This document shows, piece by piece, positions 39,101 to 50,900 of a stretch of DNA of 64,000 nt. This DNA comes from Crambe crambe. Lineage: Eukaryota > Porifera > Demospongiae > Poecilosclerida > Crambeidae. The number at the start of each line of letters is the position of its first letter. Position 1 is the first letter of the stretch. The notes under the pieces were generated by a model. The model ran no database searches, was not told the origin of the DNA, and saw only the letters and a program-made list of their open reading frames with translations. The translations under genes and the position numbers were made by a program. The stretch is from the NCBI GenBank assembly GCA_963924555.1, contig OZ004587.1:124001-188000 (forward strand), in the 5' to 3' direction.

Positions 39101-39710
39101 TCATCCACTCTGATCCCCTTGACCATAGAGAATGTTTGCATTCAAATTACCTAAACAAATATGAAAGAAGTTTGATTCTCTCTCTTGATGATATCTTACC
39201 ACATACGTACATACTGTAACAGGTAAATCTGTAATGCAGTGCATAATGAAATGGTAAGTGATGAGAGATTACATCAGTAAGGATATTTGTGTGCAGTGGA
39301 ACCTCCAATTAATGGACATACTTGGGACCATCCTTTGGTCTATTTGTAGAGAGGTGGTCCACATTTGGAGGGTATAGTACATACAAAGGTACTTTTAGAT
39401 TGAGAGGTTTGTCATCTTTCAGAGTGTCCTTTATCAGAAGTTCCAATGTACAAACAATTATTTCTCTCGTTCTTTTTCTGGTGTTACTATGAGAAGTTCA
39501 TCTGAAGTCTCATCAAATCCACATCATGTAAATGTGCAAAATTATTCCAGTGAATCTACTCACATATATACATACATACCTCTAACAGCAGCTGTATGGA
39601 TATCCATGGCAGCACAAGCTTCGGCAGCCTGTTTCTGCATCTCGCCGTAGCATTGGTGGAGACCAAAGACTGCTTTGGGGTGGACAGCATGTCCTGGGAC
39701 TTGTCTAGCT
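33145..39710 (-). CDS. Talin C-terminal part (rod end and I/LWEQ actin-binding domain), damaged
   Basis: Fifteen exons: 39710-39580, 38273-38193, 36904-36740, 36686-36283, 36176-36019, 35852-35654, 35496-35374, 35298-35096, 35008-34848, 34720-34551, 34521-34373, 34318-34136, 33989-33807, 33500-33402, 33276-33145. The product matches the talin rod end through the I/LWEQ domain and the C-terminal helix (...KIRKERAKH, stop). Recognisable talin phrases are [30 protein letters not shown] and NLCEAAN. Talin links integrin tails to actin; this part carries the last actin-binding site and the dimerisation helix. Phases agree across all junctions except inside exon 35298-35096, where a 20-base tandem duplication shifts the frame. 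One donor is GC (33806) and one AT (33401). The first two exons are less certain, and the head and most of the rod are not in the window. A pseudogene, partial duplicate or faulty assembly are the alternatives to a working gene. Confidence 0.75.
35145..35184 (-). repeat. 20-base tandem duplication inside a talin exon
   Basis: TCACTGGAGTCATACTTCTG is followed directly by a near-identical unit (T for C at one site, C for G at the last). Removing one unit makes the exon 183 bases, phase 0 to phase 0, as the neighbouring exons need. Confidence 0.9.
36178..36230 (+). repeat. (GTAT)n microsatellite in a talin intron
   Basis: About 13 tetranucleotide units directly next to the acceptor of exon 36176-36019. 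Confidence 0.95.
37055..37490. mobile_element. MITE with long inverted repeats in a talin intron
   Basis: A left arm from about 37,076 (CAGCTTTTCTTCTTTTTGGG onward, to ACTACTTGTG) and its reverse complement ending at 37,489 enclose about 270 bases. Arms are about 70-75 bases with few mismatches. CTAGTCTGGCGTCGCCAG just outside the left arm resembles the recurring motif at 7912 and 31858. Confidence 0.75.
37800..38340. repeat. Copy 1 of a 0.5-kb duplication that includes a talin exon
   Basis: Matches 40,710-41,250 along its length ('gacgataaacagcaaattta', 'aaatgtgacaggt', 'acatgtacacactagagtga'). This copy carries the talin exon 38273-38193 with an open frame. Confidence 0.8.
39294..39448. 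mobile_element. Small MITE with CAGTGGAACCTCC ends
   Basis: Left end CAGTGGAACCTCCAATTAAT, right end the imperfect reverse complement (CAGAAGTTCCAATG). A relative lies at 59,952-60,085 and right ends at about 8,060 and 19,910. The ends resemble those of pogo/Tc1-like non-autonomous elements; that class is an inference. Confidence 0.6.
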
Positions 39711-40709
39711 CTGCACAAACACACTATGTTCACTCATGCAACGAATCCACACATCTCCATTATCCTTCTCCTCAAGAATTACTCCTAAAAAACAAACCAC
39801 ATACACTTTAAATTTTGGGAAGAAAAGGAATGATGTGGACTCCATAAAAAAGGGTCCCCAAGCTTCAAGAGGAAATTTAAACTGATGGAAAAGGATAGAA
39901 CATTGTTTTTGACTAAGGCAGTCAGGAAAATGTGACTAATTTACACGCAGGGTACCCTGATTTTTCTGATCTCTTTCATCTGAATTACATTGTCATACTT
40001 ATTTCCAAGTGCCCAGATTATCCTCCATGGCTTTCAATAGAATTTTATTGGAATCCTGCTACTGAACATTCAAACATTACCAAATACTTTATACAACACT
40101 GACCACTGACATGCGTTTTTAAGTGGGTTCTGTCCCTAAATGTCCTAATGCACACCACAAGGTTATTTTAGTGATGCAACATTGTTATTCATTGCATGAC
40201 ACACTCCATTAAAGTGCAGAGCACTCCAGTGATCACTCATCAACTTCAACCAAGGACCCTCCTACCTTAATATTTTATGGGTACAAAATTTAGTGGAGAA
40301 TCAACCAGTTTAGTCTTAACATGTACTTATTACCAGTCGCCATTCCCAAATACTTCTTCATACTTTAGCTCTCCATAACTCATGACTACTAGTAGCCTTG
40401 GGGCTGAATTTTGGTGTGGAGATAGTCCAACCATCACATGACAAAAGTTTCAGATAACTGAATGAACTACTTCACCATTCCATGTCTTCACCATTCAAGG
40501 TAATTATGAGTTATAATTCTATTTCAATATCAGTTTGAACTTTGAACTCAGCTAAAATTAGCTAAATTTGGTACCCGTTGATAATAGTGACCTTAAGATA
40601 TACCAAGTCACTATCCGTCCCACTTGACAGTCACTGGCAAAAGCTGTCTCTATGTAGTGATCATACATTTAAGGCTGAGCAAAGTCACCTCCCTCGTCCA
40701 ATTTTGTCA

Positions 40710-41250
40710 GCAAAATTTTGATGAGCCATTTCAGACAAATATTTATAAATAACTGAAAAATTGGTAGAGCTCAGATTTTATACTGAAAATTCGAGTAGGT
40801 TTGGATATCCAAAGAAACTGATATTGAATAATGACCTCCCTCCCTCATGGAAATCTGAAATCTTGTGACGATAAACAGCAAATTTAGTTTATGTGGGATA
40901 TTTACTGTATGGTACAAGACATAGGTCAGCTGACATGCCATGTGCCACATGACAAGTACCAGTCAAATCATGTGATCTGATGCTTAATTATAATGTGTGT
41001 CACATGATAACGTGATATTTTAATGACTCACTTGGAGCCAAATGTGACAGGTGTAGGTCTCAGTCATGTGATGTCATGTGATACTCACTTGGTGGCGTGA
41101 GTGTAATCTCCCTTGCTCTGGAGGTTGGGGGTGGGATCACTGTCATCACAGATCATTAAAGTCGTAACTTCCAACTGCATTCTAAAAGGAACATGTACAC
41201 ACTAGAGTGAGGCAAGCACACACATACAATGATTTTACTATGCACAATGA
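40710..41250. repeat. Copy 2 of the talin-exon duplication, exon decayed
   Basis: The exon equivalent at about 41,090-41,175 (-) has a stop in the frame used by copy 1 and an extra-base region (atcacagatcatt), so it is a dead exon copy. Confidence 0.7.
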
Positions 41251-41929
41251 ACACAATGAACACATGCACATGCACATACTTCAAGAATTATTGAGACATA
41301 CAAAAGAATGACAATCCAATTCAATGCTCTCTAATTTTAATTAATTTTAGCCTGACTCCATGATACGAGGTGTATGGTACTACTCTTATAGCCTGCTCTT
41401 CAAGTCATTGTACATGAATCCATCCTCTAATAATGATGATGATCATTTAATATGGAAGTGGGCAAGTTGACTGCATTTTCTTTACATGTGCCCCTTCTCT
41501 AAGGACTTTTATGACTGACAGGATATTGAGGTCAAAGGACATACGAGTCCTACACAAGTACATTCATCTCCTTTGAATTCAATCATTTCTAGAAATACTA
41601 AAAGTGTTACTGGGAGTTGTGATCCACTAGTGAAACATTTCAGTTGGATCAAAGCCACTAGCAATCACGACTTATGGAGCATGAGATGCAGCACCTTGAC
41701 TGTCATTTCTTATTGGGTGGATGTAGAGGCTAGATGAGAGGTACATTGTACTGCACACATGGACAGAGCAAAAAAGGTCAGGGGTATTTGGTAAACCCAT
41801 CATGACTTAGCTATGGGGTGGGGGAGGGCAGTGAAAATACCTGACATGCAAATGCCATTGCATCTTCATCAGATTATTGGCTACGTCTTCGTTTAATTGG
41901 AAGGAATGGATTTAGCATGTGAACAATAA

Positions 41930-42540
41930 AGTAAGTCCATTTCATTAAACAAATGGTACGTATTTAGCCAAAATGGATCAGATAATGGAGTATGTCAGGT
42001 ACATACTGTCGCTGCACTATTGGTGGGCTTAATATAGAATATGATAGTGATGTTATTGATACAGTATGCTTTGTACATCGTAAGAGAAGATCCTATGGAT
42101 TTCAGTAGGTGAATACTAATCATGACCTAATATATACATACTATGAGGTCTAAGTGTACATTTCAACAAGTGGGTTCAGTCATACGACATCTTTCCATTA
42201 GGATGACATGGGATCAGTGAGGAAGATGAAGTGCTCTACATAACTATGTGGAAGCTTATTGTAAGTTCACCAGACACTGCATGTATCTGTAAGCTTTCCA
42301 CTCCATTACTACTAATCAGAACTGGAAGGGAAAGGGAAGAGATTTTAAGTCAGAGAGTGGACCAGCACTAAACTTATTACAACCCAAAAATACGTATTCC
42401 TGGAGCCATTACAAGCAAAAAACCTACACTAAAACACTCTTGATATCCACCCAGAAAAAAAGCATCAAATTCTGCACTTGAAATTATTAGCACTTCATGC
42501 CACTCCAGCCTAAAAATCAACAATCAATCTCTGCCCCCAA
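41930..42540 (+). repeat. Intact copy of a 0.6-kb repeat
   Basis: The sequence from 'agccaaaatggatcagataa' to 'caatcaatctct' recurs in pieces at 43,720-43,873, 47,539-47,560 and 49,299-49,735. The interruptions are a DDE transposon and a 1.74-kb insertion. This copy shows the undisturbed junctions. Confidence 0.85.
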
Positions 42541-43873
42541 GCAATGATATACAACATTAATTAATAATACCTTTATTGCTATATCATCTTGGCCTGTCAT
42601 GGGAGTGAAGTAGGAATAGTTAGCTCGTAGTTTGGTAATGTGATGGGTAAGGGGTTACTTGACTGAAGTATACTCTTGTTGCTGGGAGTTCTATGGACAA
42701 TCCCTATCCTATGCACATGGAACTGTAGGATAGGACGGACACATAGGATGGAGCCTGCCATGGGAGTCCTATGGATAATCCCTATCTTATGTATATGGGA
42801 CTATAGGATAGGACAGACACAGTCCCTATATTAAGTACATTGGACTGTCAAATACATAGTAGGACAGAACACACAAACAGGTACCTATGGGAGTTCCTAT
42901 GTAACTCCAAGGGAAACCACCTTGTAACATTGAAGATTATGGGCCCCCATAGGACTTTTCTCTGTCCTAGACGATACATCCATAGATACTATCCTCCATA
43001 GACAAGGGATTACATATGATGGCGAACTTGGACACGAGTGACTTTCACACTATTCAAATTACTAAGCAAAACATAAGTAATGCTTTACACTTTCTTGAAA
43101 TAACAATTGACCAGTAGTCAGTGGAAACAACGTACTCTAGTCTTACCAATTAACAGTGAAGGTGGTGGAGTTGGTATAGCCATCAAAGTTCCAACTGTTG
43201 TGCATCTGACCACCATTACAATACATACCCATTTCCAAAGCCACCTACACATTCATAGACAATGAATGATCAAGTGTGCTTTATTTGGAATTCTTACTCC
43301 AGTGAGATTCCATGGACTTTTCCACTGTCCTCTGACCCCCAGGAGCAACTGTAGATCCAGTTGACATGCATCTTGTAGTCTTGTACGTAGATGAAGGACT
43401 ATCTCATCCGTCACCTTCCCATCAAGCAGACACTGATGCTCCATGTGTCACACCCACTGCACACAGGCTGTTATTGACCACAGCTGAGACCAGTCCAGAC
43501 TCCTGCACACCCGAACAAAAGGAGACGTAACAATCATTTTGTAGAGATCAATCTATCATGTTGGAAGTCCCAAAGCTCTCCAATTAGTGTTTGGTTAAGG
43601 GATACTTTAAGGAATCATTGAGTGAATGTGCATGGTGGGAGATGAAGATGTGTAGGAAGCTGTACTCTACACGACCTATCTTACCATACTCACTGCATGA
43701 AGAGTGAACCATTGTGTTTAGCCAAAATGGATCAGATAATGGAGTATGTCAGGTACATACTGTCACTGCACTATTGGTGGGCTTAATATAGAATATGATA
43801 GTGATGTTATTGATACAGTATGCTTTGTACATCGTAAGAGAAGATCCTATGGATTTCAGTAGGTGAATACTAA

Positions 43874-46800
43874 GGCCATTCCAATTAAATTTCTTGTTGC
43901 AGGTAAATCCTCAAGTCAAAAATTGGGTAGGTAGGTCGATTTGAAAATAAAAAAGAAACACCAAAATTAATCATAAAATTAATGATTTATTTAAAAATGT
44001 AAAATGTCATATTCACTTATAATAAGATGAAAAAAATGTTATATTTTGATCCGCTTAGCCATGTTGTTAGGGTGCGATGTGTGATGTTCCTTTCCCTCAG
44101 ATTTGCAGATGAAGCATAGAGGTCTGACAACTTGGTAGCTTCGCAGTGTATAAATCATCAAATATGAGGGTTTCTTCCGGTCCACCACACCAGTAGCAAA
44201 CATTAGGTAATGTAACTAGCCTGGCACTGAAGTATTGGGCCTCAATTGGACTTGAGCATGTAAGTTTCTGCCGAACTACAATAGTCTTATGCAGGGAAGA
44301 ACTATCACCAAAAAGAGGCATGCCACATGTATAAAGGTGGCTCTCATCAATGACCTTAATAGCAGCCTTTTCTTCCCATGAAAGCACTTTGGCAGCATAA
44401 ACACATCGAGGTTTTAAACATTCCTGACAATTGATAACCTTCCGCACACGGGTATTTCGGAATAATTCGCTATTTTCCCGATCGATCTGAGTATTTTCAT
44501 CTGTAACTTGAGATGGTCGATCACACTCAGATAACTCTTTACCATACACATCAGTAAATGGTTGATAATGGTTTTTTGTGGAATCCAATCTTGGTAACGG
44601 AAGAAAATGTAGATTTTCAAAAATTTCAGCTGGCATTCGAATGGGATATTCAGCACAGTAGTAGCACAATGTATCTTTACATTTCTTTACCTGAAAAACA
44701 TATTGAGACATGTGACAATGACTATCCATAAATTTTTTTAAAGCTGAAGCATCTTTTAAATCAGCTTTTCGGAGATGGTCTTGATTCAATTTTGGCTCTA
44801 TGAAACGAGCATAATCGAAAAATTGATTAATGTCTGAATCTGAAGCAGGAGTATGGATGCTAAATTTTTCATCTTTAAGAGTAAGAGCTTGGATTCGAGC
44901 ACTTAAAGCTATCATTGGTGCAGCCATCGAATCTTGCAGTTCTTTTCCGAGGTCCTCACGGCGTGTGATAACTTCACGTACCTCCTTCATCGTGCTTTTA
45001 TTCCGAATCAACTGCTCATTACTTTCACTCATCTCTTTTCGACATAAGGATACATTTTGCAGGGCTAAATTTAAAGTAGACATCACCCTCTCTGCCATAT
45101 TTTGCCATGATTGATATGGACATGTCCTAATACAAACCAGGAAATCAAGATTGAGAGCTGAAAACAAACATATATGAGCCACTTGAACTGATAGGAAATT
45201 CAACCGATGGTCTGGCCCACCATCACTTATTATAATCATAATAGGTTGTATTTCATCAATATATGTTGTATAAATTGAAGAAATTTCAACTGAATGACGT
45301 AAAGCATGTGATGGTTGAGTGACTTTATCTTTTAATGTAATAAAGGGCTTGCCTTGGAAAAAGGAATCTTTAGAAGATTCGGGAATATTAACAATGAAAG
45401 CAACAGATGGTATTATTCCATGAACATGGAAGTCATGGTCAAGAGCAGCTAATGTTGAAGCTTTAAGTGCAAGAGAACGATTATGAGAACGAACTGAGGT
45501 AGATATTGGATCACCTGGTTCCCCTACAGGAACTACACATTTGTCATCTACTGAAACCATTAGTGTTGTGTCTCGGTACTGAACAGAGAATTGTTTAGCA
45601 TACTGTAAAATGACACTTACATAATGAGAATCTGGATGACTCTTTCTCAGCTGTCTGGATTGAACACAATACTTAACATCAAATCTGCCCGTGTAATGAA
45701 GAGCTGTGCAAGAGTAAGGGTTTCGTGGCCAAAACTGTAGCCTGATCCATTCTTCTGAAGGTATGGCTAACTCAGTAGAATTAGAATGTCTTAGTTGTAG
45801 ACGCTCAAGTATAATATCCCGAAGATGACGAATTGAGATTGCTATGGGCATGTGACAAACTTCACCATGCCTTCGTTCATCCACAGCTGGATTGATTTCT
45901 TGGATGTATGTTTCCAATTCTTTCCAAAACTCATCGAATATGGTAGATTTTGGCCTACCATTAAGCTTCCTCAAGTCAAAAACGAGACTTGGTTCATCTG
46001 CATCTAAAAGTGCTGATGCAACCCTTTCATCAATCACTGTTTCTTCAGTAGTACGAGCAGCACAGCCCTCATGGGTCAACTCCTGATAAATCTGACGTAA
46101 CACTGCCTTTGATGGACCCTTGATGTGGCCATACTTGGATATAAACTGACGTCTCATTTCCCTTGTTGAATATACTTTTAGTTCTCCTGTAATTCTAACC
46201 AGTGCTTGAGCTGATAAGGATTCATCCTCTGAATCACCGATTCTCCACAGAAATGAGATTATTCCAATCTGATTTCCATGAGCATACCTGTACTCTTTAA
46301 TCGGATACGGTAGAGAAAGATGAGATAGCCAAACCTTTCGCGAGTAGTTATCCATAGGGGCAAAATCATTTAAACAGAGGGGAGAATATAGTGGCTTGTC
46401 AGATAGGGTCTTAAATAATTCAGAATATTGCTCTGGTACAGAACCCTGTACAGGTGGGATTGTGCGTACTTCACTAAATTCATCAGGCTGCCTTACTGGA
46501 ACAGGTGAAGCATGCTGAGCTTGAACCTTCTGATTGTGGCGACCAAGATACCCAATATAGGAGTGAATAGACTCAACAAGTTTCTCCACATTTTCATGAA
46601 GTGCAGAAAATGGAGGACGAATGAACCATGGTTGACTAAGTATTGCTGATAGACTCTGAAGATGCTCATTCAATCCTTCTTGAGTTAACCTTGGCTTTTT
46701 AATCTTCTTGCCCTTATAATCATTATAACCTTGAAATTTTGAAAACATTTGAGGAATGTGTATACCTTGGTTCTGAAAATTTTCATGATGACAGTCAAGA

Positions 46801-47538
46801 TACCACAAAGCAGCAGAAAGTATGCGAACAAATCGTTCACCTGTAGATTGTACAACACAAGGAGACCAGCCCACTTTAAGCTCACTCAGAAGACTTAGCA
46901 ACACATTTCTAACTTGCTGATCGCCTCTCAAATTTGGACTAGTGGTTGGAGCTGGAAGTACTGTCTCTCTGCTTCGCTGCATCAGCACTTCACTAGCACT
47001 TCTTGAAGAACTTGAAGGGACTAAACTTGGGGCAAGATGGTAGCAAATATATTGACTATTAAGCTGGCTAAGAATTGATAAGGGAGCATCAAGAGGTACA
47101 CTATGTGTGTCGATAAATCTGTCATCTTTGCTGATTGCTACACTCTCTACCTTTTCATTGTTCATTTCTTCACTGTACCTTGATTTTAATAAAAGGTGAT
47201 TATATACATGAAAAAAAAAAACATCCAATATTAGCTAAATACCTGGATAATAGCTCGAGAAATGTCTCACTCCACTCGCCCTTTAAGACTTTTCTGTGCC
47301 CTACTACAGATGCCCCCCTCTTTACAACAACGCTTGGCCAAACATTCAATGAAGTTGCCATTTCTCACTATTAAAGCAGCTGCCACGATCTTACGAGTGC
47401 ACGTGCAAAAACTTACTTGTCACGTGACTGTGCGATGCGCGCGCGCAGGACCGTCAATTTAATTTTTATTTTCAAGTCGAAAAGTGGAAAATTGGATTCG
47501 GTCGATCCACTGCAACAAGAAATTTAATTGGAATGGCC
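43874..47538 (-). mobile_element. Complete DDE transposon with TAA target duplication
   Basis: The element is 3665 bases with perfect 29-base terminal inverted repeats beginning GGCCATTCCAATTAAATTTC. It is flanked by TAA on both sides (43871-43873, 47539-47541). The uninterrupted paralogous site at about 42,110 (gaatactaatcatgacc) has a single TAA, proving a 3-base duplication. The one gene is a two-exon transposase on the minus strand. A TAA duplication is known in PIF/Harbinger and 3-4 bases in Academ, but the protein does not look like a Harbinger transposase to me. I leave the superfamily open. Confidence 0.85.
44097..47361 (-). CDS. DDE transposase with C-terminal zinc-binding cysteines
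   Basis: Exons 47361-47243 and 47178-44097 (64-base intron, matching phase) give 1066 residues. The likely catalytic acids are in VSVDDKCVVPVG (about 45,545), ISDGGPDHR (about 45,220) and NMAERVM (about 45,095), each followed by typical hydrophobic strands. The long N-terminal part has no recognised domain. The C-terminus has several CxxC pairs (CYYC, CQEC, CYWCGG) that probably bind zinc. Proteins with the GGPDHR...ERVM pattern are common as hypothetical proteins in cnidarians, molluscs and sponges as far as I recall. The first exon ATG at 47361 gives a start close to the right inverted repeat, as expected for an element gene. Confidence 0.8.
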
Positions 47539-47560
47539 TAATCATGACCTCATATATACA

Positions 47561-47999
47561 TGAATGCAAAAAATTTCTTCGAAATAAAAATGTGAAGTAG
47601 GGATGCTATTATAACTGCAGCTTCATTATGAAAACCAAGTACTGCAGCATCGAAGCAGTATGGCCCAAAAATCTAGCTGGAATATGTATTATAACTGCAT
47701 GCAAGAGAGTGAACTTAGTGAAGTGACCCTTACCCATCATCAAGTACGAGATACTATTCCTACTTCACTCCCTTGGCCCTTGATCATGGGAGTGAAGTAG
47801 GAATAGTATCTTGTACTTGATGATGGGTAAGGGTCACTTCACTAAGTTCACTCTCTTGCATGCAGTTATAATACATATTCCAGCTAGATTTTTGGGCCAT
47901 ACTGCTTCGATGCTGCAGTACTTGGTTTTCATAATGAAGCTGCAGTTATAATAGCATCCCTACTTCACATTTTTATTTCGAAGAAATTTTTTGCATTCA
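47561..47999. repeat. Near-perfect 439-base palindrome
   Basis: Two 212-base arms (47561-47772 and 47788-47999) are reverse complements with about one mismatch, around a 15-base loop. Outer end TGAATGCAAAAAATTTC. Pieces of the arm sequence ('gggagtgaagtaggaatag', 'gatgggtaagg') recur singly at about 37,660 and 42,600. It is probably a foldback element or a recent inverted duplication. Confidence 0.95.
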
Positions 48000-50900
48000 C
48001 TTGTTTGCATTCTTTTTCTTTGTGATTATGAAAATTGATAGACACTAAAGGCTTCCTTGATTGAACTAAATTTATTTAATGATCAGTATTTCATTCTGTT
48101 CAGGGAGGAGAGTTTGAAGGATGATCATCTGCAGTGTAATGGAGTACTGAAAGGAGTGAACATTTAAAAAAGTGAACAGCATTAGCTAATTGTTACATAG
48201 CTATGTGATCACTGAAATAATTATTGAGATGGTACGTATGTCTTGCTTGAGGGAGGAGTATGGGGAGTTTATGCATTTGGTGTAGTGATCATAATAGTGG
48301 ATGCCATCAAATGGCCACATCCTGTGCAGGTGTTATATGAGGAGAACTGCTATTAATTGCCCCACCCCTTTTATGAGGTAATATCGCGAAGTTTTTTTTC
48401 ATACGAGGCTGCAGCACATTATAGATAGCCCAGCTAGATTTTAGGCTATCCCTACTTAACCTTTTTATTTGAAGAAATTTCTACGCTCACTTTTTTCTAT
48501 CCTTTTTCTTAGTGCTTGAAGTTGAATGAGGGAGGCTACGGTACAGTACTATACAAAGCCAGCTCTACATAAACCTCTTTTGTAGGTACATACAGTGTCT
48601 CTGGTTGAAGAATTTGTTTAGCTATTTAAGTTTTGTTGATATAAAACTTTACAGCAACAGCAATGTAAATGACATGTACACGGCATGGTGAAGTGAGCTG
48701 ACTACACTACAGCAAAGTACTGGCTATAATGCTACTATAGGATGAGCATCTGTACTGTAATTCAGCAAGGAGTGACTGGAACATCATCAGATAATGAATG
48801 AAGACCTTGGCTATAGCTAAACTTAAGCTTACGTGGCTCCGCCCATAAGCCCCGCCCCCTTCAAAATGGCGTAGAAAGATTAGCAGCTGTGTTCCGAGTG
48901 CTATCGAATAGTGAAGTAGAGCCTTAGTCAAAACTAATAGCAAAAGATCAGCCTCTAGGTGCCGCTCTAACAGATGGCCAAAGCAGAATTTTGATGACTA
49001 TAGCCAGTAAGCCGGTACGTCGATCTTATTATTATTATTATCCTTATTATTATTATTATTATTATTATTATAAAGAAAAAGAACGAAAAGTCAATTTTAG
49101 AACTCGTTTTTTTCTTATGTTGGCGAATGAATTTTTGGCTTTTGAACATTCTCCTCTCTTCTTTGTAGATATAATAATTCACTGTAGCCTTCTGAGAACC
49201 TGTAGAGTAAGGGTAGAAGAGAAAGAAGAGTTTTTAGTTTATACTGTCCTATGGACTTTGACCTGCCATCCCTACTTAGAGAGTGCTACCGCACTCTCTG
49301 ATACTATGAGGTCTAAGTGTACATTTCAACAAGTGGGTTCAGTCCTACGACATCTTTCCATTAGGATGACATGGGATTAGTGAGGAAGATGAAGTACTCT
49401 ACATAACTATGTGGAAGCTTATTGTAAGTTCACCAGACACTGCATGTATCTGTAAGCTTTCCACTCCATTACTACTAATCAGAACTGGAAGGGAAAGGGA
49501 AGAGATTTTAAGTCAGAGAGTGGACCAGCACCAAACTTATTACAACCCCAAAATACGTATTCCTGGAGCCATTACAAGCAAAAAAACCTACACTAAAACA
49601 CTCTTGATATCCACCCAGAAAAAAAGCATCAAATTCTGCACTTGAAATTATTAGCACTTCATGCCACTCCAGCCTAAAAATCAACAATCAATCTCTCCCC
49701 CCAAGCAATGATATACAACAATTAGTAATACCTTTAAACTGTACAACAACTCTTCAACGGGCCCCTCTTCAACACTCCACCTTTCCTCTTAACCAGTGGA
49801 AACTCTATATGAAGGAATAAGGTGAAGAGTTATTCATTACTGAGGGGGTCTATGTCAGCATTGGGTAAGGGGTCTTCACAGTAAAATATCCACAACTTGT
49901 AACAGGTCTGGACTGCTCCACATACCAGGGTCTGCAACAGGTCAGTAAAATCTAACAGGTCTGTAACAGGTCCATATTTTTGGACTGTATCAGACCTGCT
50001 GCCTCACGGACTGCCTACAGATCAAAAATTAGTACTTTGGTGCCTATAGGATGTACTTTTTTTTAAATTGTTACATACCTGCTTACAAGTTGTAGATTTT
50101 TCATCAAATACACTAGTTCAGGGGTCAGAAAAGTTAAGAGTATCACGTACTATAGCTAGTTAAAATGAACATGAAGCATAACTTCATTATTGGGGACCTG
50201 AACTCAGGTACATTTGTAGTATTCGTACTATCAGAAATGCTTACTGTTCTTGTTCGCGGGTCTTCCTTGGATCGTGATAGATCCCCCACAATGAGCTCCT
50301 CCGTACATCCTCCAGCTACGTAGCTCAGCTCATTCTTAGATAGAAAAGGCGGAGCTAGTGGGTGTGGCTATACGATATTAATAGGTGCATGCGCAGTTCT
50401 CCATCACTGGACTATTGCCTCAATATACTAATAGCGGGTGCAAGATGTAGTGCAGAGGATATTTGGATGGTGTGTTGGATTCTGGTGGCTGCAGCAGAGC
50501 TTGCTGATATGAGAGCTCAGTATATTCCTCCCCAAATGCATTGAAGTTACATAGCTAGCATGGCAGTCCTTGAGATGAGAGGAAGCAGTGCATCATGTGA
50601 CCATCAATAGCATATGTCATCCATGCAACATCATCTTGAGAAGACTGACAGTGAACCAAACAGGAAGGGTACTTTGTGCCAACTAAGCGGCCAATCTTGA
50701 TCATACATAGCTACTTTAGAGAGACATGATATCAAGCTCACACGACCACTTGATTTGGACTGGCTTGGACAGCAAGTTAGCATGGATTGGATTTATTAAT
50801 TGACATGCAAGGTCTTCCACAAATCTGCACACAACTACTTTCTGTGCTGAAGGATCTCATCTCATATGGCCTTAGGCAATCAGTCTAAAACTTATTGGGA

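Larger units (their letters stand above)
39711..43873. other. Repeat-rich region, no complete gene
   Basis: 39,840-40,260 has a relative at about 61,930-62,260 ('ggaaaaggatagaa', 'acaacactgaccactgacat'). 40,710-41,250 is a decayed second copy of the talin-exon duplication. 41,930-42,540 is the intact copy of a repeat described below. 42,640-42,960 holds direct repeats of 'cctatggataatccctat' type. Exon-like fragments at 43,142-43,240 and 43,310-43,500 (-) have splice-like borders but stops or ambiguous frames. They could be degenerate talin exons, which I cannot show. Confidence 0.45.

Noticed and set aside
43253-43500. Possible upstream talin exon
   Set aside because: One frame has stops and the other has only a vague length match to the rod; kept as a note in the intergenic entry.
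49476-49645. Open frames in the 0.6-kb repeat near 49.4-49.6 kb
   Set aside because: The frame is not kept in the intact copy at 42.2-42.5 kb, so it is unlikely to be coding.
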